Assembly (NCBI GenBank): GCA_964489055.1 | Contig: CAZAXF010000010.1 | Location: forward strand, 1 to 64,000 | From: 66-474 sp964489055 | GTDB lineage: Bacteria; Pseudomonadota; Gammaproteobacteria; Xanthomonadales; Rhodanobacteraceae | Direction of reading: 5' to 3' | Length of the DNA stretch: 64,000 nucleotides | Part shown: piece by piece, positions 53,306 through 61,502 of the stretch | How the letters are laid out: each line of letters starts with the position of its first letter | How positions within the stretch are numbered: the stretch's first letter is position 1 | Notes under the pieces: model-generated | Seen by the model: only the letters and a program-made list of their open reading frames with translations | What the model was told of the DNA's origin: nothing | The model's database searches: none | Position numbers and translations under genes: made by a program

Positions 53306-53778
53306 AATTCGAGTTATCGAGCACCCTAGCGCGTGCAGACACCTGCAATTTCCATCAAAGCGGTCCCACGTCGCTTACTAGACGTTGTCGATGCCCGGCG
53401 CGTCAGCAGGCAGCCCGACTCACGGCTCGCTGCTTGTGGCTACGCGCGGCGGCCAGGAAATCCCGAGCCCTGCGGCATTGCTTCGGTCCAACACACGATC
53501 CTTATGCCGTCGAGCGTGCTTGGAACAAGCTTTGCACCCACGGAGGCGGCTACTCTTCCACCCATGCACTAAAGCGCTTCTCCGTGCCTTCTTCCGGCGT
53601 GCCACGTCCGCTGACGTCCAGCCGCGATCGTCTGGAGCAGCCTGTTGAGCGACTGTGCTTGTTTCTCTCCGTCGAGCCGCCGCCCCCGCGCCTCAGGTGA
53701 GTAGCGCGCGGCTGCGTTGATGCACCAATTCTTCTCGAAAGTTGGAGCCTCTGGAGGGGCGGAGCAGTTCAGAGCCCT
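53306..53778. other. Intergenic stretch upstream of the BREX operon
   Basis: No gene is supported. Frames here are rich in Arg, Ser and Pro and have no pattern. The stretch presumably holds the BREX promoter next to the palindromes at 53229-53305 and the end of the SseB-like transcript. Confidence 0.4.
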
Positions 53779-54558
53779 TCAATTCACACTGGTCGAGTCC
53801 CCGCCTGGATATGTACGACCTGGCGTATCCATGGCCCGCTGATAGACGGGTGACAAACGAAGGCTCTCGACCCAGCCCGGTCGCCCGCCGGGCTCTTGGA
53901 AATGCATGCTGTCCAAGGGGCAACGACGACGAGCAAGCTCTGGCTGCAAGGCCGTCGTAAGAGCACGCATTGCCCGTTCCCCGAAACCGTCCAGCGTCCC
54001 GAGCGCCACCATGGGCCGCTCGTGAGATTCTTCACCGTGCCCGCGCACCTTCGCGACATAGGCGGTCACAACGAAAACAAGCGGCGTCAGCGCGGCCTTC
54101 AGCGCCTCACGCAGCCAGTCTGGGACGGGTTCCAAGGGCGCTACGAGCAAGTCGCCTTCATGCTCAACCATGAATGTCTTGATTTGTGCCACCTTGCCCG
54201 TCAACAGGAGTTGGCGAACTTCTTCGGGATAAATCGCGCCCCGCTCATCGTTTGGATTGACCATCAGCGTGGCACCCAAGGTAGCCTCGAGGAACACACG
54301 TCCGGGGAGCTTGACCACCCGCCGCATTCCCGCGGCAGCAAACTCCGCTTTACCCCTGTCGGTGAAGAACGGCAAGAGCTGTTCGCCGGTTTCCGGGTGG
54401 TTGAACATCGTGAACCGGAGACTTCGCGTGACCGGATCGTCAATCGGCACATGCGAGTACACGTCCGACTTGAGCAGCGCGTGGAAGAACGCCGGCTCCA
54501 GCCGAGTGTCTTCTGCCGCACGTCGGATGAGGTCACTCAGCTTCGGCTTCTTTGCCAT
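53779..54558 (-). CDS. SseB-like protein
   Basis: In this 259-residue protein the N-terminal part has the SseB pattern (LEPAFFHALLKSDVYSHVPI, then TMFNHPETGEQLLPFFTD and VKLPGRVFLEATLGATLMVN). A C-terminal SseB_C-like part follows. SseB homologues occur widely, often in accessory regions, and their biochemical role is unclear; the name comes from serine sensitivity in E. coli. It is on the BREX strand, 560 bp before brxA and 132 bp after the next gene upstream. Confidence 0.72.
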   Translation of the reverse strand: MAKKPKLSDLIRRAAEDTRLEPAFFHALLKSDVYSHVPIDDPVTRSLRFTMFNHPETGEQLLPFFTDRGKAEFAAAGMRRVVKLPGRVFLEATLGATLMVNPNDERGAIYPEEVRQLLLTGKVAQIKTFMVEHEGDLLVAPLEPVPDWLREALKAALTPLVFVVTAYVAKVRGHGEESHERPMVALGTLDGFGERAMRALTTALQPELARRRCPLDSMHFQEPGGRPGWVESLRLSPVYQRAMDTPGRTYPGGDSTSVN

Positions 54559-54690
54559 GGCAACCCCGTGCTAGGTCGATCAGGTTCGGGCGTCGAACCA
54601 ACCTACCGCACCAATTAAACGTGGCAACGCAAGTGTACCGACAGGGCGGCTCGGGAATGCCTCGGTCGACAGGTGTATGACCATTGGACA

Positions 54691-55029
54691 CTATCTCTGC
54701 GCGCGCCTGCGTTTGAAGTCCTCGACATATTGGTCAATGAAGTCCGCCATCGGTCCGCGGAACCGGAGCGCTTCCCTGCTGATTGACAGGCCCAGCTCCC
54801 GGGCAATCGCTGTTGCGTACTTCACTTGTGCCTCGGAAGGCGGCCGAAGATCAGGATCGAGGCATTCGGAGATCCCAGCGGTTACGCACATGGCGAGCCG
54901 CTGCTGAAGTGCACCCATCGCACCAGGCTGGCCTGCCCTGCCAAGTTGGATCTGCCACGTCTCCAAGACCGAGTCATCGACAGGTATGTCGATGGCAGTG
55001 GTGTCATCGAAGACGAGTTGGAAAGACAT
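54691..55029 (-). CDS. Hypothetical protein divergent from an XRE regulator
   Basis: The 112-residue product (MSFQLVFDDTTAIDIPVDDS at the start) has a beta-type N-terminus. The second half is helical with the sequence PPSEAQVKYATAIARELGLS, a motif reminiscent of DNA-damage/UV-associated small helical domains that read P(S/T)xxQxxYAxxIAxxLG. I do not recognise a named family with confidence. It shares a control region with the XRE gene that holds two matched palindromes. Confidence 0.6.
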   Translation of the reverse strand: MSFQLVFDDTTAIDIPVDDSVLETWQIQLGRAGQPGAMGALQQRLAMCVTAGISECLDPDLRPPSEAQVKYATAIARELGLSISREALRFRGPMADFIDQYVEDFKRRRAQR

Positions 55030-55067
55030 ACGCACTCACCTGCCGACCGGTTTCCAAATGCCTATGC

Positions 55068-55080
55068 TACGGAATACGTA
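55068..55080. promoter_or_regulatory. XRE operator-like palindrome, copy 1
   Basis: TACG-GAATA-CGTA, a four-base-arm palindrome with five-base centre, in the divergent region between the XRE gene and the 112-residue gene. A second site of the same architecture starts 34 bp away. Confidence 0.55.
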
Positions 55081-55101
55081 GTATCCAATGCAAGGCAAAG
55101 T

Positions 55102-55114
55102 TACGAACCTCGTA
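55102..55114. promoter_or_regulatory. XRE operator-like palindrome, copy 2
   Basis: TACG-AACCT-CGTA, same arms and spacing as copy 1, 25 bp before the XRE start codon. Two equal half-site pairs about three helical turns apart fit cooperative binding by an HTH dimer. Confidence 0.55.
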
Positions 55115-55139
55115 GGGGATTCCTTACCCGGCTCGAACC

Positions 55140-55466
55140 GTGCCCCACAAACCCGCGCCCCAGGCAGTCCTTTCCGAGCGTCTCAGGGAAGCTCGCAAGC
55201 GGAAAGGGCTTTCGCAGCGCGAGCTTGGCATCGCTGCCGGATTGGATCAATTCGTGGCCAGCACGCGCGTCAACCGGTATGAGCGGGGCGTTCACCAGCC
55301 TGACTCCCTGACGGTCCAGCGCCTCGCGGAAGCGTTGGACGTCCCCGTCGCCTTTCTGTATGCCCGCGATGAACGTCTGGCGCGACTGATCCGGACGTTC
55401 ACCTTATTGCCCGCGAAGGCTCAGGAACGCCTCGTTTCCGAAGTGGAACGTCGAACACAGCGATGA
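55140..55466 (+). CDS. XRE-family transcriptional regulator
   Basis: From a GTG at 55140 the 108-residue protein has an HTH_3 domain (LSERLREARKRKGLSQRELG, then VNRYERGVHQPDSLTVQRLA), followed by a short tail (PVAFLYARDERLARLIRTFT). It probably represses its own gene and the divergent gene through the two palindromes in between. It may also control the BREX locus, but the BREX palindromes have a different sequence. An intact ArdC/M78-like protease in the same element could be its antirepressor. Confidence 0.82.
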   Translation: MPHKPAPQAVLSERLREARKRKGLSQRELGIAAGLDQFVASTRVNRYERGVHQPDSLTVQRLAEALDVPVAFLYARDERLARLIRTFTLLPAKAQERLVSEVERRTQR

Positions 55467-55588
55467 CGGTCTCGATAGCGATATGGCAGCTGGCCAAATG
55501 CCGCAGACACTTCCACGCAAGTCCATCATCGGACCTGATTAGGGCTGTCCCTCAGCCACACTGGCGATGCAAAGCGCCCTTGACCCCA

Positions 55589-55701
55589 GTCATTCCGGGG
55601 CCATCGCCGGTTTCATCGGCGATGGGACCCGCAATTCAGCTCCAGGCAGTCGATGCGAAGAGCTGGATTCCGGGTTCTCCCTCCGGGAGCCCCGGAATGA
55701 C
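55589..55701. repeat. 113-bp palindromic intergenic repeat (REP/MITE-like)
   Basis: Perfect 12-bp outer arms GTCATTCCGGGG and CCCCGGAATGAC enclose an inner hairpin (CCATCGCCG, CGGCGATGG) and an AGCTGGATTCCGGG segment. A solitary related half (CCGGAATGACGAG) lies at 20158-20172. It matches the look of dispersed palindromic elements common in proteobacterial intergenic regions and sits between the XRE and tniE genes. Confidence 0.65.
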
Positions 55702-55854
55702 GAGCTTGGTGAATGTTATGCCAACACCCACTGACTGAGGAACAGCCGGAATCAAATCATCAGAAAAAGAAGTGTCGCGACGCAGCCAAGAAAATAATGC
55801 GGATTTCAAGCAAAAAGCTGTTGCGCTGGCGAGCCTCGAGGGTGTGGTGTAGGT

Positions 55855-56091
55855 TCAGCACTGTTTCTTATGAGCGTTCAATCTCGCGATTCGCATGTTA
55901 ATCGCGACATCCACAAATTCGGATGGATTCTCGTCGGCGGTCAAGCGAAGCCTCCGTGCTTCGCACAATTCATAAGGAACGGAGCAAAGAGGTGGAATTC
56001 TATCAACTCCAAATACCACCCAATCACCGAGCATCATTGATGATACCTTGATCGGATTCATATTCCTGCAAAAATTGTTACCGTTAATCAA
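55855..56091 (-). CDS. TniE-like small protein of the transposition module
   Basis: The 78-residue protein starts ATGA overlapping the tniD stop. The composition is mixed, with a hydrophobic patch (MMLGDWVVFGVDRIPPLC) and a helical end. Position and size fit the tniE gene of Tn6022-type modules, which has no known biochemical function. The protein itself is not recognisable by motif. Confidence 0.6.
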   Translation of the reverse strand: MINGNNFCRNMNPIKVSSMMLGDWVVFGVDRIPPLCSVPYELCEARRLRLTADENPSEFVDVAINMRIARLNAHKKQC

Positions 56092-57626
56092 CGAGGTTCG
56101 CTCCTCTCCTCCTCGCGAAGTGATCTCATTGCACTTGTCTTGTCGGCTATCCAGTCATGGAGCGCCGCATCTCCGAGACATGTGACGTCTGCGATCAGTG
56201 CGGATGCATCCAGACGCAAAACAGCAACATCATTCCGCCCTCCGCGGAAACGCAAACCGAACTTGGGTGGCATCATGAATATATCAGATCGACTCTCCCA
56301 ATTGTGAAGTATGCTTAATGCTGGAAAAGCACAACCAGTTTTCAACCAGAGCCTGCGACAACGATGCGCAACGATCATGCAAGCGTGCAAGCGGCTTCGC
56401 TCAGCCACATAATAAAGCAAACTTGACGAAGGTCCAATGGCCATGTGACCCAACGCTTTAGCACACACTTTGGGGTTATACACGCAATTTGTGAAACGCG
56501 ATGCGCTTTGCAAGCGCCACAGCCAGAAACCAACGGCAATCGGACAACAATCGAGTATGTGCCATTGCCACCCCAGAAGATCGTTTTCAAGCGATTTGCC
56601 AGTGATTCGGGGAGGAACGTCAAGGCAAACGTGGTGCTTCGCCCCAACCTGTCGCAGGAAGCAGGACGCGACACGCATGATCGTCCGGTGATAAAGTCTC
56701 GAAGCCGCTCGCTCTTCTGCATGAGCGCCTTCTTTCCATGGATCCCAGCCAAGTTTTTCTACCACAGTTCGCTTGATCCCAAGTTCATCTAGTCCGGTGA
56801 CCGAGTGTATCGATCGAGAAATAACAACTTCCTCCGGATCCATGCTCGCCAGCCGCGTGACAAACCCTTTTGTCTTGCACTTTCTGAACCAGAATGGAAC
56901 GTCAGCGACGCTACTTGTGAATGCTGCCAGCGCCAAGAATCTTGGTCCCGAATCTGTAGCGGCCGCATCCGGGTCCCTCATTTGATTTACTATCGCCCCC
57001 GACCCGCCTGGCATGGCGTGCAGGCGCCGCAACCACTTCCGGCATTCCGAAGTGGCGTGGGCGTAGCGCTCGCTAAACGAGTCTTCGAAGCCGAATCGGA
57101 TTCCGTCAGCGTGGAGCAGGTCACAGCCACAGTGTGTGCAGGTGAACGCCCTCTGCCGATTCGCTGAGATGTAGTCCAATTCGTGACCACATGCGGGGCA
57201 AACGCTCCGAAGCAGCCGCTTGTGAATCGGGCAGCGAGTGACAGCCAAGTGCTGATGAAAGCGTAGGTGCACGCCTAAAGCAATGCACGAGTCACAGACG
57301 CGCAAATAACGCGACCTCCATCGTGTTGGGACTTCGGCCTCTTCCCAGAGAACCCTGATACTCAGCGCCTTGAACAACGTAAGTCCATGAATAGACGACG
57401 CCACCGTAACCTGACGTAAATAACGCGTCCAATTGGCTGGTGGAGCGTAGGCGAGTTGTGTGGGCGTCACGAACTGCTTGCCGTCCTTAGCCCTACATTG
57501 ACGCAGCAGATCAGCTGGGCCAGTTGCAGCGAACCAGGCGAATTTGTTCCACAGCGCATACAACGACTCACCCGGAAGCAGGGCGTCGTCGCGCCACGGG
57601 AATAGCGTACCCGGCGTGGCACTCAT
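56088..57626 (-). CDS. tniD: TniQ/TnsD-family target-selection protein
   Basis: In this 512-residue protein the N-terminal TniQ domain starts LFPWRDDALLPGESLYALW. It is followed by two zinc-binding groups (CDSC about 108, then RCPIHKRLLRSVCPACG, and FTCTHCGCDLL about 165). TnsD/TniQ proteins bind target DNA or a target complex and recruit the AAA+ ATPase. Its length is typical of the TnsD-type rather than the short TniQ. The ATG overlaps tniB and the stop overlaps tniE. Confidence 0.85.
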   Translation of the reverse strand: MSATPGTLFPWRDDALLPGESLYALWNKFAWFAATGPADLLRQCRAKDGKQFVTPTQLAYAPPANWTRYLRQVTVASSIHGLTLFKALSIRVLWEEAEVPTRWRSRYLRVCDSCIALGVHLRFHQHLAVTRCPIHKRLLRSVCPACGHELDYISANRQRAFTCTHCGCDLLHADGIRFGFEDSFSERYAHATSECRKWLRRLHAMPGGSGAIVNQMRDPDAAATDSGPRFLALAAFTSSVADVPFWFRKCKTKGFVTRLASMDPEEVVISRSIHSVTGLDELGIKRTVVEKLGWDPWKEGAHAEERAASRLYHRTIMRVASCFLRQVGAKHHVCLDVPPRITGKSLENDLLGWQWHILDCCPIAVGFWLWRLQSASRFTNCVYNPKVCAKALGHMAIGPSSSLLYYVAERSRLHACMIVAHRCRRLWLKTGCAFPALSILHNWESRSDIFMMPPKFGLRFRGGRNDVAVLRLDASALIADVTCLGDAALHDWIADKTSAMRSLREEERSEPR

Positions 57627-58573
57627 ATGGGCTGGGCGCCGAGCGCACTTTGCAGCGCCTTCGCGATGACACCCGAAGGAATTTCAAAGGCAATCGAATC
57701 CTTGTGTTTGAGTAGGATGCAAAGATTCGCCATGAAGTCTGCCACGATTTCCATCGAGATCCCTTTCCTAAGCTCCGATAAGGGAACGGCGGTAGTAAAG
57801 GCCTCCCAGAAAGACGGGCTCAACTGCAAGAAGCGGAAGCCGTTATTGTAGGCAAGCGGAAACAGCAGCTCCGTATACGTCCAGCCACTTCCGTCAGGAA
57901 ATTCGGACTTTTCATCCATAACCACACAGATCACGTCGACGTCCACGTTTGTCCGTAATCCCCTGAACTCAGGAGTGTAGGCCATGAAGCGCTTTGCCAA
58001 GTCAGAACGAGCGTCTTGCTCCAGTTGCTCCTTGCGCTTGAGTAGTTCGCGCTGCCCAAACAATACAGTTGTTACCTTAACTCCATGTCTGACCTGATTA
58101 TTGATCACAGCTTTGTACCACCCGAATTCAGCGTTGGTTATCTCCTGCGCCTCGTCGATGATGATGAATAAGTGCTTGGCCCGCCCCGAAAGCCCGAGCA
58201 ATGCACGTTGCACCTGATCTCGTTTTCCGCTGAGAGCGCGGTCGATTTTCGGCGCGTAGTCAATCGCCTTGAGAATGCCCATCAGAATTCGACCTTCGGC
58301 TGGCTGCTTGTCCTCGACCGCCTCGAGGAGCAACACACCCGCCTTCGGAAAGCGGTCGTAAACAGCTCGGGTGATTGCCTTGATGCATGTAGATTTTCCG
58401 ACGAGCGGATCGGCCCAGAATGCGACCGAAGCCCTACCCTTACGCGCGAGGCGCATCACGCGTGCTATGGCGTCCTGAACAGCGCGAGTCGGCCAGACTG
58501 CGGTTTCCGTAATAACGGGATGCTCATCCCAAAAGCGTGCGCGTGCGGCCAGCAATGGGCTTGTGTCTGTCAT
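57623..58573 (-). CDS. tniB: TniB/TnsC-like AAA+ transposition ATPase
   Basis: The 316-residue protein has Walker A ADPLVGKST (54-62) and Walker B LFIIIDEAQEI (135-145), in a small AAA+ domain typical of TnsC/TniB. These ATPases form rings or filaments on DNA that link the target selector to the transposase. The ATG overlaps the tniA stop as ATGA. Confidence 0.87.
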   Translation of the reverse strand: MTDTSPLLAARARFWDEHPVITETAVWPTRAVQDAIARVMRLARKGRASVAFWADPLVGKSTCIKAITRAVYDRFPKAGVLLLEAVEDKQPAEGRILMGILKAIDYAPKIDRALSGKRDQVQRALLGLSGRAKHLFIIIDEAQEITNAEFGWYKAVINNQVRHGVKVTTVLFGQRELLKRKEQLEQDARSDLAKRFMAYTPEFRGLRTNVDVDVICVVMDEKSEFPDGSGWTYTELLFPLAYNNGFRFLQLSPSFWEAFTTAVPLSELRKGISMEIVADFMANLCILLKHKDSIAFEIPSGVIAKALQSALGAQPI

Positions 58574-60582
58574 GCGTCTGACCCTCCAAATGCCATCAGT
58601 TCGTATTCCAGATACTCATCGGCAGATTCGTGTGCCGGCCGACTGGGGATCGGTGTGCCCGCGATCGACGCGGCCGTATCGAGTGCAGGCAGCGGGCCAC
58701 CGGTGGGAGATGGAACGAAAGCAGCGCCCATACAGGTCGCCTGCTGCTCCGTCGCAACGATGGCCAAATCACGCTGCGGTACCGAGGGTCGCGATGGTGC
58801 TGGGCTACCCACTGCCGCCTTGATGGCCTCGAGAAACTTGTGGACCGGGTCCTCCATATACGAAACCTTGAGCCGTCCCAATTTGAGCAAGAAGTTGATA
58901 TGTCTCCGCATGTCGCTTGAGTGCTCGCTTTGACGCCAGCGTCCCATCACAGTCGCCGTATCAATCAGCGTGCCGGATGGGGTGAAAACGGCGATGCGCC
59001 GTATGGCATTGCGCGTAACATGTGCCACCGCCTGGGTGCCAAGCAATGACCAGTCGTACGCCAGGCGCGGGCCGGTGTACGCTTCCTGCAGGAAGGTGAA
59101 GTACGGGCGTCGGCCACTTTTCCGATCACCACGGATGACCACTGGATGGAACGATACGTCCAGGTCCGCGACACCAGGCGGCACCGGGGGCAGCATGGGG
59201 AAGATGATGCCCTTCCTGTCCACGTCATGCCAAGCAGCTTCGAGCCGTGCCAACGGGAAAGACCCAAAATTCGATTTAGATGCGGCACCATTGTGATCAA
59301 GGATCACGCTCTCAATGAACCCGAGGATCTGCTGTATCGACAATTTCGTGGCGACGGCGACCTTGTCTGGATTTTGTCGCATGGGATCCTGCGGAGACGT
59401 TCCGGTCGTACTTTGGATACGCCGAAAACCAGCCTTTTCAAGCAAGCCAAAAATATTTTCGATGGTGGGGCGGCGTTCGAAACGATGCACCGGTCCGAAA
59501 TTGATGTCGCACCCGATAAGATCGCGTACGCGGCCGGTGACTTCCTTCGCCACGTGGATCAACGCTCTGTCTACCAGCAGCTGATTCCAGCCACAGCGCG
59601 TGAATGGGCCACCCAGCTCGCTTGGGAGTGCCTTTCCGAATTCGAGCTCAAAACCGTCCACGAAAACAGATGGCTTCGCGTTGCCGACCGCGCAGTTGAT
59701 CGCGTCGAGGAGGTCTTCCGAGTTGGCCTCCGACCGGAAAAGAACCTTGTAGCCAAGTATCAGCGCCAAAAACCGATCCACGACGACGATGATGGTGATG
59801 CGCTCGACGGGCAACCAGCGCGTCCCCTCGGGAGTCGGAATCCCGACCGACCCCATAAATTGGCAGTGGTGCTCATCAATTTCGACGATATCGAACGGTC
59901 GTGTCGCGACCAAACGACTGGGGTGGCCCGTGCCCGTGTGCGACCGCGCTTTTGCGCGCTGGCCGAATTGCGTGGCAACGATGTCATCGTAGTGGGCGTC
60001 GAGGAAATGGTTTACGAATCGCCGTATCGACTCGTATCCGAACTGCCTCGTGCATAGCGGCCACTCGTGTTCTTCGACGCCGTGATCCCTGCATAGCTGG
60101 ATGAACTTCTGATGCGCCGATTTGACCCGCAGGCGGGCCTCGTGGCCGGGTTCGCGCTTAGCGTTGGCGAACAGGTATGCCCCGAATTCCTCAGCGAGAT
60201 TTGCATGAGAAGAAAGAAACTGGGTCAGGGCGCCAGTCAACCCCGCTCGCTTGCCCGGCCCGCACGCTTCAAGTGCCTTGTGACGAGTAGGCGCGTGCAC
60301 GCGCATTCCTCGGCAAAGACCCGCCCATCCAAAAAGGCGTCCGCTTGCGTCCGTTGTAATACAACGGCGGAACGCCCGTAGCAGGGTGGCGCGGTATATG
60401 CCCTCGTCAGTAAGCCGAACGTCAAACGGCTGGCCATCGATATAGGCTGTTACCGCGGACCTTAGCAGCGATATCCGTCGACGTTCGGGGTGATCGAGCC
60501 CTTCGGTGCTGATTTCCGGCCAGCTCGAGTGATCAAGCCGATCCTGAGGCGCGGTCCGACGAGTCCAGGGGCGCGCCGTCAT
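58570..60582 (-). CDS. tniA: TniA/TnsB-like DDE transposase
   Basis: This 670-residue protein is of the Mu/retroviral-integrase type. The catalytic triad is visible as VEIDEHHCQFMG (first Asp, about 233), LLVDRALIHVAKEV (second Asp, about 338) and RPTIENIFGLLEK (Glu, about 374). The helix-rich N-terminal part should bind the transposon ends, and the Mu-C-like barrel follows. The ATG overlaps the tniC stop as ATGA. It carries out strand transfer. Confidence 0.88.
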   Translation of the reverse strand: MTARPWTRRTAPQDRLDHSSWPEISTEGLDHPERRRISLLRSAVTAYIDGQPFDVRLTDEGIYRATLLRAFRRCITTDASGRLFGWAGLCRGMRVHAPTRHKALEACGPGKRAGLTGALTQFLSSHANLAEEFGAYLFANAKREPGHEARLRVKSAHQKFIQLCRDHGVEEHEWPLCTRQFGYESIRRFVNHFLDAHYDDIVATQFGQRAKARSHTGTGHPSRLVATRPFDIVEIDEHHCQFMGSVGIPTPEGTRWLPVERITIIVVVDRFLALILGYKVLFRSEANSEDLLDAINCAVGNAKPSVFVDGFELEFGKALPSELGGPFTRCGWNQLLVDRALIHVAKEVTGRVRDLIGCDINFGPVHRFERRPTIENIFGLLEKAGFRRIQSTTGTSPQDPMRQNPDKVAVATKLSIQQILGFIESVILDHNGAASKSNFGSFPLARLEAAWHDVDRKGIIFPMLPPVPPGVADLDVSFHPVVIRGDRKSGRRPYFTFLQEAYTGPRLAYDWSLLGTQAVAHVTRNAIRRIAVFTPSGTLIDTATVMGRWRQSEHSSDMRRHINFLLKLGRLKVSYMEDPVHKFLEAIKAAVGSPAPSRPSVPQRDLAIVATEQQATCMGAAFVPSPTGGPLPALDTAASIAGTPIPSRPAHESADEYLEYELMAFGGSDA

Positions 60583-61253
60583 ATCTCGCTACCCCACAAA
60601 CGGGTGTTCCATGACCAAGGACGGGTGTCGACGTCGGCCCGAATCTCGCGTCGTCGCAGAAGAGTGGCGACGGCTGCAAGAAACAACGCGTCGTTCGCGT
60701 CGGGGAGGCCATGGCGTACGGTGCGAATCGTGGAGCACGAGCCGTGAGGCAGCGCGAGCGCGATCCGCCGCTCGAGTACAGCGGTGCCGTGCAATCGCGC
60801 GCGACGCACGCACGAGATGATGCGCCGCCAGTTCTCAATGCGCTGTGCGTAGCCATTCAATGTTTCCAGGGTGAGCGAAATGGGACTGTCGCCCGTTACC
60901 AGCGAATCGCTTGATGCGCCCATGCTGGAAACGGACCCAAAGGCGATCCGGACCGTCAGCGCCGCCCCGCGGGTGGTGGTTACGTTTGCGAAGTCATGTG
61001 GGGGTGGCGTCTTCGGCTGACAGCCGTGCCACTGGTACCACTGTGGAGCATACTCAATACGGGCAAATGTGGGTTCCCCCTCGACACAATAGAAGGCTTC
61101 GGCTTGCGGGTCGCTTGACAACACCAGGTCGCGCGTCTCGAATGGAGGTCGCACTAGCCAGATGTTGTAGGCGCTGTCTCCCCTTGCCTTGATCGCAGCT
61201 GCAATGCTGGCGCGGGCCGCCTGCGCCGGAGTTTTGTTGCGTGCATCGGTCAT
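60579..61253 (-). CDS. tniC: TniC/TnsA-like protein, probably degenerate nuclease
   Basis: The 224-residue protein is in the position of TnsA. The stretch SDPQAEAFYCVEGEPTF and then RIEYAP resembles the TnsA motif around the first catalytic acid, and PPHDFANVTTTRG the second (Asp about 87). The expected Q/E-X-K motif reads LTVRIAFG, without Lys, so nuclease activity is doubtful. TnsA normally cuts the non-transferred strand. The ATG at 61253 has GGGA at good spacing; an ATG six bases upstream or a longer TTG frame is possible. Confidence 0.65.
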   Translation of the reverse strand: MTDARNKTPAQAARASIAAAIKARGDSAYNIWLVRPPFETRDLVLSSDPQAEAFYCVEGEPTFARIEYAPQWYQWHGCQPKTPPPHDFANVTTTRGAALTVRIAFGSVSSMGASSDSLVTGDSPISLTLETLNGYAQRIENWRRIISCVRRARLHGTAVLERRIALALPHGSCSTIRTVRHGLPDANDALFLAAVATLLRRREIRADVDTRPWSWNTRLWGSEI

Positions 61254-61315
61254 TGCCATCGTCCCGAGTCGATGGGCACGCAGCATGTGTGTGTATTCGC
61301 GACGCGTAACTACCC

Positions 61316-61344
61316 TTGACGCCAAATGTTGGGCGTCGTACGCT
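61316..61344 (+). promoter_or_regulatory. Sigma70-type promoter candidate
   Basis: TTGACG at 61316-61321, a 17-bp spacer and TACGCT at 61339-61344. The -35 box is near consensus, the -10 box is weak. It points away from tniC, toward the two hairpins and the gene at 61503. Confidence 0.5.
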
Positions 61345-61350
61345 AACGGC

Positions 61351-61415
61351 TACACCACACGGGTGCGCATACCCGTGTCCAGTAGCCAGTCGTTGCCGCG
61401 ACTGGCTATTTTTTT
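61351..61415 (+). ncRNA. Candidate small RNA or attenuated leader with intrinsic terminator
   Basis: About seven bases after the candidate -10 box begins a short transcript region with two perfect hairpins. One is at 61357-61378 (ACACGGGT, ACCCGTGT, six-base loop). The other is at 61384-61407 (AGCCAGTCG, CGACTGGCT, six-base loop) and is followed by seven T, a full intrinsic terminator. The result would be an RNA of about 65 bases. It may be a stand-alone sRNA or the terminated leader of the gene starting at 61503. Confidence 0.5.
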
Positions 61416-61502
61416 GTGGTTATCACGTTGACCGCAGGGTAGTGGTTGCAGGAATATCCGTCAGTATGCGTTATTTTTTTTTCCGTTTGTGGCGGTGCAG
61501 CA

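Noticed and set aside
53281..53700. A 139-codon plus-strand frame in the BREX upstream region
   Set aside because: Composition is rich in Arg, Ser and Pro with no domain, and it overlaps the palindromes. Treated as noncoding.
61316..61415. tRNA or tRNA fragment next to the transposon genes
   Set aside because: The paired elements do not form a cloverleaf and there is no TpsiC-type loop; the T tract after the second stem fits a terminator.
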